Assembly: GCA_017590115.1 (NCBI GenBank)
Contig: JAGGNK010011336.1
Coordinates: forward strand, 806,001 to 870,000
Reading direction: 5' to 3'
Length of the DNA: 64,000 nucleotides
Source: Montifringilla adamsi
Lineage: Eukaryota > Chordata > Aves > Passeriformes > Passeridae
Shown: one piece after another, positions 45,761-59,300 of the stretch
How the letters are laid out: each line of letters starts with the position of its first letter
How positions within the stretch are numbered: position 1 is the first letter of the stretch
Notes under the pieces: model-generated
The model's input: the letters and a program-made list of their open reading frames with translations, nothing else
Database searches by the model: none
What the model was told of the DNA's origin: nothing
Translations under genes and position numbers: made by a program

Positions 45761-48700
45761 TTACAAGAAGGTGGTTGGTGTTGACAATTTCGTCCTCAAA
45801 ATAGTTTTCTCTGTTTCCTTGCATGTACCTGGTCCAGTTTTTTGGGGGGTTTTTTTTGCTTGTTTTGAAAGTACTTACAGAGGCAGTGGGGTGAAGCAGA
45901 AGTTTCCCTGCTTTTCTCTGAAAGGAGATGGTTGGGTGGAGATCACTGGCAAGTGCTTTTGGTTAAGACATCATTGTCCTATATACTACTTGAGGAAATT
46001 ACTACTTTGAACATAATTCCTGGAGCAAATCCCCTTCATTTAAAAAGACATTCTAACTTACAAAAGATACAAAGCAATCCTTTGATTAAGAAACTTCTTG
46101 CAGCTGTAATTTTGCATAGACCTTGACACAAGGGGTTTTTTCCTGTCCTCCTTTCAAATTATCAGTTGCAAAACTCCACAGAGATAATCAGACATGCAAA
46201 TCTTCAATATATTTTTAGTTCAGCTCACTGATGTAGATTCATTAATATGTTAATATGACAAGGAAAGCATAATTTAAATTGCATATGCCTAATTTGGTTA
46301 ATAAATACTTGAAATGCAGTCCCAATTTTAGAAGTAGCCATACTCAATACCAATTTTTCAGGGTTTTTTCCCCCTTTTAAATCACAAGGAGAGTACAAAA
46401 CCTCTTGTTTTATGTACAGAAATAACTTTGTGGTGCTTTTTACCCTGACTATGCCCAACCAAAGGACCTTTGTGCTGGGAATCAGTGTTCCTTGTACACA
46501 TTGTCACATTCTTAATGATTGACTTGTAATAAATTGCATCAGTGGAGACCTAGTGAGGATTGTGGTATTGTAATTGGAGTTCCCAGACTGCTTTAGGTGA
46601 AGTTAGACAGACAGATAGTAGATGAAAAGAGAAAAGTTTCCTTGTGTTCGAATATGGCCAAGCTCCACCAATTCAAATCAGGGATGTGCTTGCCCTGTAT
46701 TTAATTTGCAGTGGCCTAACTAAATGAGATACAAATTACTACTGGAATTAGAATTAGACAGCTTCTGAATCTTGGTTGAACATGCAAAGCTGCTATAATA
46801 TCCAGATTTTTTTTAAACCCCTGAAGTGGTATTTGAACGCTTACAGGCAATAAACTTTTCAGTCAATTGATTCCATTTCTGTTGAATCACCCTCAAAAGT
46901 GAAGCTGTACTTTAAGGACTATTAAAAAATTTCATTCCATTTAACCTGTAAATACGCCACAGGACTTGAGAAAATGAGTTTGATAATTGCTTTTTTTTGG
47001 AAGACTTCAGCCTGGAAGGCAGCATCTTAAAAGGACTCAGCCTTGAGGAGAGTCTCTAACGTATCCAGTTAGAGCCAGTTACACTGGCCTGACTTCCTTG
47101 GTCTGAAGTAATGAGGTGTGACAGATCACGAGTGCAGTGCATCATGGTCAGGACCAATAACTCCTTTCAGAAAATTACATTTCTGCTCTAAGCAAACATT
47201 TTGAGTTGTCTGCAGCTAATTGTAAACCACCTGCTTTTACAGAAAGGGAACTCTCATGTTTCCCAGTAAATATCACCATGATGCTCTGAGACAGCTATGA
47301 AGTGCAACTGCCTGGGAGAAAGCTCAAGTCTGATCAAATTTAATTAGACTGGAACCTGTTCCTGCCTACAAATATCTTGATTATACAAAGAGACAGGCCA
47401 CTTCACAGAATTTGCTTTTGTGATAGCTACTGCTGTGAGAGCGTGAAAGAGAGGTGTGGATTCACATGCTCCTCACTGGAGACTGAGCTGAGCAATGAGC
47501 TGTGTCTGCATCCTGGTGGTCACCCAGAGCTCACCAGAGAGGAGCTGGAGAAGCCCAGGCTGCTTGAGGGAATGATAAATCTGTCTGCCTTGGACTATTC
47601 CCTCAAATAATAGGGACTCCAAAGGAAAGCAGGCATTACTAGGTCAGCTGTAGGAGCCTCAGGTTTGCTGAGATAGATTCCAGCCTCTGTCTGAACTGCC
47701 TAGTGGTTAATGTAGCTTGACAACTCTCAAATGAGTGGTATGGATAAAACCTCATCACTTTGTTTAGTTCAGGGCAGTGGAGGCAAACTGCCTCAGCCTT
47801 CATTTTTTAGGAAGCAAAAGCAGAAAAGAAATGCAGCACCTCCCATTACACTGTGGGAAGTGTAGTTGAATGAATGTCATTAAACTGTCAGCCAGAGAAG
47901 TGCAGGCTGCTGGGTGAGAGACCCATGTTTGCATTAAATCAAAACTCTTGGGCTAAAAATTAATGCAAGTTATAAATTAAATTATAAAGATAACCTCTTT
48001 AAATATGAGTTTCTTTTTAAAAGTCATATTGAACAAGCACTGAGTTTACTGAGCAGAAGTACTTGCAGGTTTAAGCACACCAAATGCTTTGCATGACAAT
48101 TAACAGCACAGGTAAGCTGTGATCCAGGAGCACCGAGATATGTCATGGTCTGGATATGACTGGGTGTGACTGGGCCACTTCCTTCCCCAACACTTTCCTC
48201 TGCAAGCACACCAAGTCAAGCTGGGTGGGTGCTAAGGGAGAAGAAAGACAATGCCTGCAGCTGAGAGCAAGGGTTTGGAAGATGATGGACAAATGGATCG
48301 GTTTCAAGGCCTTGGAGCTGCTCTCTGGGGAAGGAGGAAAATAAAAAGAAAATAAAAGAAGGGGCTTCTTTTTCCAGGCACAGAGCTTGGAGATCAACAG
48401 GACTTGCTCACCTCTGAAGGGGATTGTTCTCCAGAGCTGCTGGAGGAGAGCTTTAGTTTGAGGGACTTGGGTGTTAGGTGATGCTGTCACATCCCAGTGG
48501 CCTTTGGGTTGTCTGAAAGATGTTGGCTTGCCATGATCTTTGTGCAGAAGCTACCTGTTTAGAAAACTGTGTTTAGCAAATCTTTGTTTTATCGTAAAGC
48601 ATCAACTTTTGCTCTGAGCAGGCAAGTACTTTCTTTCAAAGAGATGTTGCTGTTCTCTGCCATTGCTTTTTGGAAGAGGATTTTTGGAAGGGGCTGTGAG

Positions 48701-51700
48701 AGGTGAGATGTTGTGCTTCAAGCCTGGTCCTTCCTTCTACCCCTTTTGGTGCATTTGCATGACACCGTGTAGAGCTCTCCACGAACTCTTCTGGCTCCTG
48801 GAGAGTTTTCAGCTCCTGCCTTTCCCTGGGGCAGCACACAGAGCTCCTGGCCAGAGGGCTGAGGATGGCCAGTGCTTCTATGTACAGACAGGGAACATGA
48901 GATTGCTGCCAGCCAGGAATTTACACTGACTTCAGTACTTGCTGTGCTCCAGGTCAGCCTGGCTCATCATGTCCCATCCTAGGAAGTGACAGCAGTGTCC
49001 CGCAGCCCCACAGCAGTGTCCAACAGCCCTGTGTCCTGTCAGAGGGCAGGGCTTTCTCCTGAAGACAGGGAGTTGTCAGCAGGCCTCTCCCTTTGCTGCC
49101 TCAGCACCCTCCCCATTTGGCAGCATTCCCCGCCTGAGCGCGGCTCCTCCGCGCCCTCCTTTCTTCTGTGCCCTTTGCTTGGCTCTGGTTGTGTGTTTGT
49201 TTTCTCTCCCACACTGACTCTGTTTCATTCACTGCCCAGAATAATAAGAGGTTTGTTGAAAGGGTGCTGCTAAGTAATTTGTCTTCTTCATTCATTCTCT
49301 CTTTGTTTAATGTTTGTTTTTGCTGTGATTTGAATACAAAATTATTAATTTCATCATAGTTTATTGCAATAGTATTTATTATTGTGGAGGCTCCCACACA
49401 ACCCCTCTTATTGCTGTAAAAAACTCATAAATGAGTACTTATAATCAGTTATTATGGTATTTTAATTCCCATTTCAAGGACGCAATCTGAAGGTGGAGAA
49501 TATAAACAAAAGGATTTCCATTAATTCTGGTGGCTGGTGTGAAAAACCCTCAACCCAAGTTCCCAGAGTGCAGAGCCTTTGTGGCATTGCCAGGGTACAT
49601 CTCAGGCAGTGCAGCCATGGCATTGATGGATGTCAGTCCTGCAAAACAGTCCCCAGAGCCTTCGGCTAAGCCTGGAAAAAACATGGAACACACAGTGACT
49701 TATCACCTGGACAAATGTTGGCTTGGGCCTCCTGTATGCACACAAGAACATTTACCTGTGGGCAAAGAAGTTTATTTAATGGCTCCATGCATTATAATGG
49801 CAGAACACTCATCTGTAAGCTACTGGAGAAAATATTAGTGGGATTTTTTTTTTCAGACAGAGAATATGTGAAATGGAGGTATATTGGAGCAGATTATTAA
49901 TATCCTCCCCATCCAAAATCTGAGAAATGGCTTTTAGTGCTTCTCTTTCCTTTCCCTGTTGTTAGAACCTACGTCAAATGCTGCCTTTTATCTGAAGTAG
50001 TTTCACCAGAGACCTGTGCTGCATGCCACTTCCAGGTATTATTCATCCTCTATCATTCTCTGAACATCACCCTTTTTCCAAATTTTCAAGTGTCAAGCAA
50101 TAACTTTTTGCACTTAGTAAAATGTAGTAATTTGCTGATATTGCATGCACTCTGATCAATAAGGTCAATCACTCTCAGGCTTTGCTAAAGGAGAAAGCAA
50201 TCATGCAGTGGACTCAGAGTCCAGCAGGTCCTGAGCTGCTCCCCTTGGCAGCAGCACAACCTGCCTTGCTGTGTGTGAGGCCCCATTTCTCTCTTCTCTT
50301 TCTCTACTGGTTCTGATTTCATTTCTTCTGCCTCTCCTCTTTCCCTTCTGCCCCTCAGGCTGCTGTTTTGCCTCTTTCCTCCATCTTTTTGTTCCCTTGG
50401 TTTCCTCCTCACTCCCAAACTTGGTTCCTTGTTTTGTATCAGCAGAGCTACTGGGTTTTTCCTTCACTGGAGTTGTGTAATACAGCAAAAGACCACAAAG
50501 TGTCCCAGGTTAAAGCTGCCCATGGGCGCACGAAGGCACAGAGGCTGTCCTGGGGAAGGTTCAGGTTTGCAGAGTGTCTCCCTGTGCTGCTGCTTTACAT
50601 CATCCCACTGAGCCCCAGTGCTGTGTTATGGAAACAGTGTGTGGTTCTTGCTCTGCAGCACAGCTGATTTTTCTGGGAAGTTGTGAATAGATTGTATTCT
50701 TATGGTTATGTGTGGTTTGGTGTTTGGTTTTTTTTAAAGCACTGTATGAAATCTTCACTTGAAATTTTTAGTGAAACTCCTTGTCTAAAATTCTGTGGAT
50801 TTAGTGAAAAGAGCTTTAAAAACAAGGGTGGAATACAGAATTACTTGGCACCTGCCTCTTCTAATAGATTTGAAGAATGAGCTTTGTGTGATATATTTGT
50901 GTAGCTAAGCTGTAAAATTTTGTTCATAGTGATGATTATGCTAAGAACCAGCTTTGCTAGCTGAGGTGCACGTGAACTCAAACAAGGCTTATTACCCTGG
51001 AGACCTGATTAGAATTGGGCAGAGGGCAGTTGAAAGTAAGCAGCCTGTTTGCATTTAAGTGAGCTGTAGCTGCAATGAAGACGTGCTCACCCTGTCAGTT
51101 AGAATTATCTGTAGGTCTGGAGCAGTGGAACCTCACGCTGGTGACAGGACGTGTGGCTGTGGGGTGCATGAGGACACTGCTCCTTCCTACTGGTGGCTTT
51201 TCCCTTTTGGAGCAGTGAATCATGTGGCAATCCCAGCTTCAAACAGGATGCTGTCAAGGGGTTTAATGGATTTACTGAGAGAATCGATTGTGCACGGGCT
51301 GGATGAAGTCTTCAGATGCCTCATTGAACATCAGCAAACCAAAGGGTCATTATCCCTTCCCATCTCCCCCTCTCACCTCATCTGTCATCTGTTTGTAGCC
51401 TGCACTAATCTCCCTCTTCAGACCTTTATTGTGAGTTGGCCTTACTTGAGAATAGATTTTGAGAACTGAATATGAACAAATGGGTCCACTGCACATGGAA
51501 ATAAGTATGTTTTTCTTTTTCTCTCCTCAGTGGTAAGCATGCTTCACAGTGTGAGCACTATTAATGCCAGCATCCTTTTGAACCTCAGTGGTATTTTTGG
51601 TGAAGGCAGGGGTTGGGTCACCAAAGTGGATGGAACATGACTTTTTGTGCTGAAAACGAGAACATGGAGATATCTTACACTTGAAATTATAAACATGTGT

Positions 51701-52504
51701 TTTGTCCATGGTTTCACACTCCTCTGTACAAGCAAACCTCTATCTCAGGCTTGTCTTTAGACTTGGCTGGTATTAATTAGAGACAAATCAGGTGAAAAAC
51801 AGTGAGTCAGATGTTGAGAAAAAGATGTGGGCTTTTTTCTGTGGAAGCAAAGTGCTTTACCTGTACAATCCGGATTTCTGGTTAAGCAGGAGGAGATTTT
51901 CATGTCCTACCAGGGTATTTTTGAGTATTAAAGTAATAGCATAAGAACCTAAAGAGAAAAAAACAGGTTTTATGATCATGGGTATGTTACACCACTAAAG
52001 AACTTGCATCTTACAGTTACCACTGTAAGTTCTGTGTGGTGTTCATGGGCTGAAAATCTCATACTTTGCAAAGGTAATGGCACATCTTCATGCCTCTAGT
52101 AAATTCTCAGTGTATTTGGTTTCATGTGCAGCCTTCCATTTGCACAAACTGCTGGCTAAAACAAGCTGTTCTGGCTTTTTCTGCTCTTCAGTTCGTCTCC
52201 TCTTCCTTCTTATCTTCCTTCCTATCTTATTTTCCCATTTGAGTCACTGCAATGTGTTAGCTGCTCATGTAGCTCACCCCCTCACAAACATACAAGCCCA
52301 TGGACTTTTTTTGGAAACTTATGTTCAAATTCACAAGGCTGCACCCCTGCCAAGTTGCTGTGTGTGGGTGTGCCAGGAGCAAATTATCAATTACTGACAA
52401 CGAGAGAAATCTCCAGGGTGGAGGAGGCCTTGGAGATACCCAGAGCTTGTTTCTTCTGAGGTTCTTGCAAGGACAGAGATCTGGTTATTTCAGTGGGTTA
52501 TGCT

Positions 52505-52888
52505 GCATGGGGTGACATCAGGCTGGCAACCTGGCACCAGTGGGGTTTCACTCAGGCCCAGAGCTCTTCAGCATCTCCATAAACACCTTGGACGCAGGTG
52601 TTAAGGGATACTAAAGAAGTTTATTGAAAGAACTAAATTGGGAGGAGCTGTTGACTTCTTTTCAAGGTATTTTCTGGAATTTTTAGCAGGAATTTCTTCA
52701 CAGGAAAGGTGATTAAGCTTTGGAGAGGGCTGCCCAGGGAGGTGGTGGACTCACTGGAAGAGTTTCAGAGAAGGTTGGAGGTGGCACTCAGTGCCATGGT
52801 CTGACTGACACCGTGGTGTTGGCTTATGGGTTGAACTCAGTGATCCCAGAGGTCTTTCCCAACCTAATCCATTCTGTGATTCTCTGGG
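52505..52888 (+). mobile_element. CR1-type LINE 3' fragment, degraded
   Basis: The right half reads GGCTGCCCAGGGAGGTGGTG (52730-52749), then the GGTGGCACTCAGTGCCATGG block at about 52780, TTGAACTCAGTGATCCCAGAGG and CTTTCCCAACCTAA. It ends in ATTCTGTGATTCT, the octamer-like CR1 tail. The left part (52545-52600) resembles a decayed end of the reverse-transcriptase frame (GPELFSISINTLDAG) with stops. Sense orientation; 5'-truncated, as is typical of CR1. Confidence 0.75.
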
Positions 52889-53150
52889 TTAATCCCATAT
52901 GTGATGCTTATGAAGGATAGGCCCAATCCTAACCTTACAAAGATGCTCTTTTGTGCTGTATTTGTGTATCTTCAAAGATATTGCTTCTCCTCTAGCATTT
53001 AATTTCCAATAATTCCTATGTTAAGAAAATGTTTAAAGGGGGAGAGAGGGAGTATGTGCTGCTTTTAAATCTCTGAATTGCTTATTAGTGTAAGCTGCAT
53101 CACCCTGCAATTGTTTCAGCCCCCAGGGACTCAACACAATCATCAATAAT

Positions 53151-53304
53151 GGTTTTTTTTGGTTTTTTTTTTGTTTTTTTGGTTTTTTTGGGTTTTTTTT
53201 TTGTTTGTTTGTTTTTGGGTTTTTTTGGGTTTGTTTTTTTTTTGTCTGTTTGTTTTGTTTTTTGGGGGTTTTTTTGGTTTTTTTTTTTTTTTTTTTTTTT
53301 TTGG
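53151..53304. repeat. T/G-rich TTTTTTGG low-complexity tract
   Basis: About 150 bp of T runs broken by GG or GGG and ending in over 20 T. It gives lysine/proline-type (minus) and phenylalanine-type (plus) shadow frames that are not genes. Confidence 0.9.
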
Positions 53305-56300
53305 CACTTGCCTCCCCTTTCTTTTTCCACCCAAGGAAATTAGAATCTAAAAGGGAGCCTTGGAGGTTGTCTTGTTTGAAAAACCTCCAGATTTCTGGCT
53401 TGCTGTCACTGTCATCATTGAACAGCATTGCAGTCAGGTACCATGGTGATCTTAAACACTGTCAAACTGCCTGCATGTACTTGTCAAATCATTTTTGTAA
53501 GGTGTTTTTTATTGCTTTGATTCCAAGGTGCTGAATAAAGAGGCATATCTAATCCCTACTACAATGTCAATGCTATTTACCTGAGAATAAACTAATTTTT
53601 AATGATTTGTTTAGTGCTTATCAGCTCCTTACTCCTTTGTACTACTGTACTGCACAAGAGCAGCTTCTGACATGGGAATCTGCCTGTGTAGAAGTGCTGA
53701 TCACTGAAATACAAATGGAGCTCTGCTTCTGGACATGGGTTTCAAATGAACACTGGTAAGGAACTCTCTGAAAGCAGAAATACAAAACAATATTCTCCTA
53801 ATGTCCCTGGCCAAGTTAAAACTTGTTCAGGAAGCAGTTATTATCAGTCTTCTTCTGGGCTTGAAATGATTTTCTAAAATGTGGAAAATGCATTGCACAC
53901 AGGCCTCAAGGCCATGGCCCAGGTGGAAGAGCAGAACCAACTCAGAATCATGTTTAGACATCCCTTGTGGCACCAGGGCTATGTCATTTCCCTTCCCTGT
54001 GATCCCAGAACATGGCAAAGCCTCCTGTGAATCCAGAACCATATTGGAGTCCCAGGCAGAACAGGATCCTCCTCCTTGGGGTATGAGAGTGGTTAGTACC
54101 ATGATCCAGCTGATATTATCGTGCGAGGGATGGTGCTGGCAAGGGTTTGTGCTGTCTCTAACCCAGTGAGGTTGGATTCCTACCTGAAGCATATCTTGTT
54201 TTCAGCAATTAAAAAAGCCTTTCTTTTGAGGGGCTGTGAAGTTTGAGAAAGCCAGGAAACAAGTTAATGACAAGCTATAAGCATGCCATAATTGTTTATT
54301 TTTTTCTCCTAATTCATGGCTCACATAAGGATCAAATGGCCAGAAGCACCAGAAACTAACTTCCTGGGAAACTGGGGCAGGGGCTGGAAATAAATCTTTG
54401 AGTGGGAGAGCTTTCTTCTGGGGGAGCTTTTATAAATATAAATATTGAAACACATAAAATCTGGTTCGTAATATCTAAAGAACTGTGTTCGCTTGACAAA
54501 GACTAATTTTCAGCATCTGAAGTAAAAGGGAACATCTACTGATTTTTGACAGGGTTATTCATTATTAATCTCAGGATCTGAGATTCAAAATAGTTTATTT
54601 TTTATCTCCTACTTCAAAAAGAAGGCCACAGGCTCTTCCTGGGGCTGATCCCTACAACACCTACCTGAGGTCAAGCTTCCTGAGCAAATCCCTGGGCTTT
54701 TGTGTTCATTCAGTTAAAGTTCTGTCTATAAGGCTGGCCTTGTTTTTTGTAAAAGAGTCCAGAGAGCAGGATAAGGCTGGAGGTGATGAATTACTGTTGT
54801 ACTAATGGCTTGTGTTTCACTGAGGATGTAGCTGAAATGGAGCAATATCACTGCCTCAAAGAGGTGTTGTTACAGCAGGATTTCTGAAAATATTGCAGGG
54901 GTTTATTTACTTCCATGAGGAATTGAATTCCAGCTTTTCTATGTGATGCTCATCTTCCCTAGTGTAGCCTCCATACACTGGGCTGCCTGTTTCCCTGCTG
55001 CACAGGAGCTTGGGGTGGCGTCAGAAAATGTGAATTACCGGGAAAGGAGTGGAATTACTCAGGGTTTAGCTTGTTCCCCCTCCCTCCAGTAGCTGAAGGA
55101 GAGGATTTGTTTCCCAAGTTCAGAGCCAGCGCATCAGTGAAATTCCTGACAGATGCTGTTCTCCTGAGACATGGCAGAACTTCATTCTTTTGCAGCTTGG
55201 CTGGACCCACTGAGTCTCCATCTGCAAGCAGGGTGGTTTTCCCCCTCTGCTATGGATTCTGATACACACCTTTGGGCTATTTCTTCAAGTTTGTTGATAG
55301 TGGCAACAGTTCCCTGGAGCTTGTATCCAAGGTGCCAGAGGTATCTTTTGGAAGAGATCTTTTCCCTAGGAGGATACAAAATTAATGTGAACTGATGGGC
55401 AGTCAGAATAAAAACAGCGAAGTAAACAAAGCAACACAAATTCAAAAGGCTGCCTCCAAGAAGTACGAGGTGTCACTCCAAGGTGACATCTGGGAATATT
55501 TATTCCCCACCTAATTTTTGGCAGTCAGAATTGCTTCTGAATCGAGTGTGTTGAGTCTTGTCTCTGTAGGTTCCTTGTGTGGTCAGTGGAGGGAGAGGAA
55601 TCTCCAGGGAGTGGCTGGGGTCGGTTCAGAGAGCAGATTCAGTCTGACAAAGACTGCCTTAAGCACTGCAGCTAACGGGGCTTGGGGTGAATACTCCTCT
55701 GTGTGGTTTATTGCACAAATATTTGTAAAAACCTGTTGGTTGCTCAGCCAGCGCCTCCAAAAGCCACCTTCCAAGTTCAGTGATGCAGCCAAGAGAAGTT
55801 TGTTTGTGGTACCCATGCTGTCCATCCTCGGTGAACACGACTGTTCATCATCTTTTCCTGTCCTGCCCCTTGATCCCTCCAAAACCACACACACCGATGC
55901 TTTGGGTGGCAGCCTTCTCCTGCCTCTTTTGGGAGGTCACACTATTTAATCTTTTTGTCGCCAGTGGTGAGAAGAGGTGAAAAGAAAGGGTTTGCTGTGA
56001 AAGGGATTTTTAGCGAGGTATTTGTCTCCTGTTAACTCGGTGACATTGTAACAGCTGTGCCTGTAACATTATCCTTAAGTAAAAGCTGAGAGTTTGCTGA
56101 TTGTTCCCCTCCGGAGCTGGAGTGGTGTCCTGTTCCCTCCTGTGTCTTTCACACTTTGACTTCTCAGTTTTTAAAACAAGAAGGAAATTCAAGGTGAGTT
56201 CAATTTTTGGTGAGAATTGCACATTTACAAAAGTTGTTATACAAATAATGGAAAAATACTTTTATATAGATGAAAAAAGAGGGAATTTGTTTCTCTAATG

Positions 56301-59300
56301 CTCTAAATGAAACAAAATCTTCATCCACCAACTGATCATCTGTTGCTCACAGAAATATTTCTGGGTAGCTCCAAGTAGTTTTCTAGACTTGCACCCGAAG
56401 ATGTGAACACTTCTGCAAAAACAAAAAACAATTAAAGCTCTTTAATTCTGCTTTCCTTTCTCTTGCTTTTGCCTGAGACTGTTTTGCCTTTATTAATCTT
56501 TAACAAGTGTATTTTTATATCTTAAAAATATGGAATAATTTAATATAATTAAATGGAATAAGTGGAATAAATGTAACATAATATCAATATTTTTGCAGTG
56601 AATACCCATTACAGTATAAAAGGTTTATCACAGGGTTAATAAAATTACCTAGATATTCTGTCTTAAAAAACGGTAGGAAACTGTTATGTATCTAGTTACT
56701 GACTGTGTGGTCTTTGGAGCAGGAGGGACTGGATTTGACAGCATGACTGTGAAGACAGCCAGAATTAAACCCTGGTTGTTTTATCTTTTCATTGGAAAAT
56801 GTCAGTGTGTTCTAAAAACCAACCATTTATTCAACGTTGAAGCATCACCTACAATGGCAACATGAATTCCTTTCTGTCTGAGCAGGAAGCAGCCAGCACT
56901 ATCTATGGAGTTTTTTCACCAGGGATAAGTCCACAGGAATGCCTGCTGACCTCTGTGTCTTGAACTTCTAGCTTAACTTAGCCTGCTTTCCCTGTTGATC
57001 CTGTGCACTCCTTGGGTGAGGGAGTTTCATGCCAGGGAGCAGCTCTGCTGATATTCAGAATTCAGAAACTGCCTGAAAAAAATGTACCAGGAAATACATA
57101 GGTCAAAAAGAGAGACATTTTAGTCAAGGTTTTATTGGTAATATTTTTAATATTCCTTTACAGGAATATTTGTTGAACTTATAAACCAGCAAGAGTTGTG
57201 TGCCTTTGCTTCTTAGAAAATTTGTAAATATTTCTCTTTGAAATTACCTATAATTCACGGCTAAGGGATAACCTCCGTATTTTATTGTGCGGCTTTCTGT
57301 GGAAGGAGCTGTCTGGCCAAATCCTGCACTATGGCTGATACCTACTTTAAAAACTTCCCACATCCTCAATTTTTGATGTTATCAGCTGTCTGTGTCATCA
57401 TAATGTTGCATGTATTGACATGGACAAAAAAAAAGAGCAGAAGGCAGTGTTGAAGTGCTGAGCTGTAGCTGTTGGGTGCAGCTTGGTGAGGATGGGCAAA
57501 GTGTTTGGCTTTGGACAGGAGACCTCAGCCCACAGCAGCCAGATTGTAAGGTTATGCTTTTGTTTCTGTTCTTCTCGGCATGACGAAAACTTTGTTTTTA
57601 TAGTGTTTCTGGAGAACAAGGTTAAATTCTTTCAGGACAAGTTCATTGTATCTGACCTGGAAAGAGAAAAAAAATGTCTTTTATGCTTATCTCTAAAGTG
57701 TATTTGAAATGAAAATGAAAGAAAAACAGTAAACAATGATGGAGACAGGGCTATTTCTGGCATGATATTCTGCCTTCTTCCCCTGTGCACACAGTGTAAT
57801 TTATTGTAGCATTTGCGCCTGCATGAGGTGAGCTCCACACCAGGATTAAACCATTTATGAATTACCTCTGCAAAATGATGTTTTGCAGGGAATGCAGGGA
57901 GGAGAAACCCTTTTGCCTTGTGTTGTGGCAGCTGGGGGTCAGAGGAATCTCTCCTCATTCTAGCAGGGAAGATGTTTCCCTATAAATTCAGCTTCTGTCA
58001 TAGTGGCTGGCTCAGTGCCTGGTGGAAGAGTAGTGGGGGAGACACTCACAGAGAGGGAGCACCACAGCGTCTCCTTTTTTATCAGAGTTTCAACTTAGCA
58101 CCTTCAGGCTTTTCTCCATGAAACCATGGCTAAAGTTTAGCTTGCCTTACACTTTATTTCTTCATTTTCATGTGGGATGGATCAAGTCTCCTGTTATTTT
58201 CTGGGCACTGAATTGCAGTCCTTGTTGCAGTGCCTGGTTGTAAAGTCACATCTGCCAAGAGAGGCGTGTTTGTCTGCTGAAGTGCTGGTGGCCGAGTCCC
58301 GCTGTCTGCCCAGCTGGGCAGCACTTGGATTGTCACAGCTTTGCTGCTGGGCTGGGCTGGGATCTGATGGAGGACATTAACTATCAAGATGCTGATCTGT
58401 TTACAAATGGGTCCTTGAAGAAGGTTTTGGGGCAGGGTATGTTTTCCCAGGGACAGGGCTTGTTTTCCCAAGGCGTTGCCCGCCATCGTGTTGCACCAGA
58501 GCTCTGGCAGCTGTCTGTAGCCACCCACATGGCACATCCCGGTGTCAGAATGCCCTGTGGCTCCCCAACCACTGCATATCCCGGTCACCTGAAAAGCGAA
58601 AAGCTTTAGGGGCATTTTGTGACCTGAAGTCATGCTCAGAGTGTGAGCCCAGCCTGTCACCCCATCAGGGCCCCAGCACATTCACTGTGTTCACCGCTGA
58701 GGGTGGAGGGTTTACATCAGCTGCTGTTCAAATAAACTTAATTGGTTTGGACTTTGTTTTTTGGACAATACACATCAATTGTGAGGCAAGGCTTTTATCG
58801 GCAATTACATGTTTGCTTTTCCCTCATAAAGTGACTTATGCACCAACAGTCCTTTGATTTAAGACACCAGTTTATTGGGCAGACACATCTCCTATCTCCT
58901 CAAGTTACTACCCCTGTGAGATGTCCATCACCCATCCCTGAGCTGCTAAGCTTCATTTTCTAAGGGGATTGTAATGAACTTATGTTTTATTCTAAATGAG
59001 AGTGCCTATTTCTAAGAATACTGTTTGTTACTTTAGTGCTACATCTTACAAAATACAAAAATATTTCATTATTACTGTTGTTCAGGAAATCTGGAATTCA
59101 TTGCATATTTAGAAAAATGCTCTGATATTTCGTGCTTAGTTGATGACTAAGGTTTGCTTCAGGAATAATTGGTAATTCTTCAAATAATACTTGTTCTTAG
59201 AGTTAGGTAAGAGTGGGTACTCTTTGTCCTAAAGGAGGGAGAAAATGATAGTGTTCAATATTTGTCCAGCTGTCTTTCCACTCCCATAAGTACTTAAACC

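Noticed and set aside
49530..49838. 102-codon + frame in COMMD1 intron 2
   Set aside because: No domain, no plausible splice partners, no promoter signal. Length is within what chance allows.
53033..53428. Lysine/proline-rich minus-strand frame of 131 codons
   Set aside because: Direct translation of the T/G simple repeat at 53151-53304.
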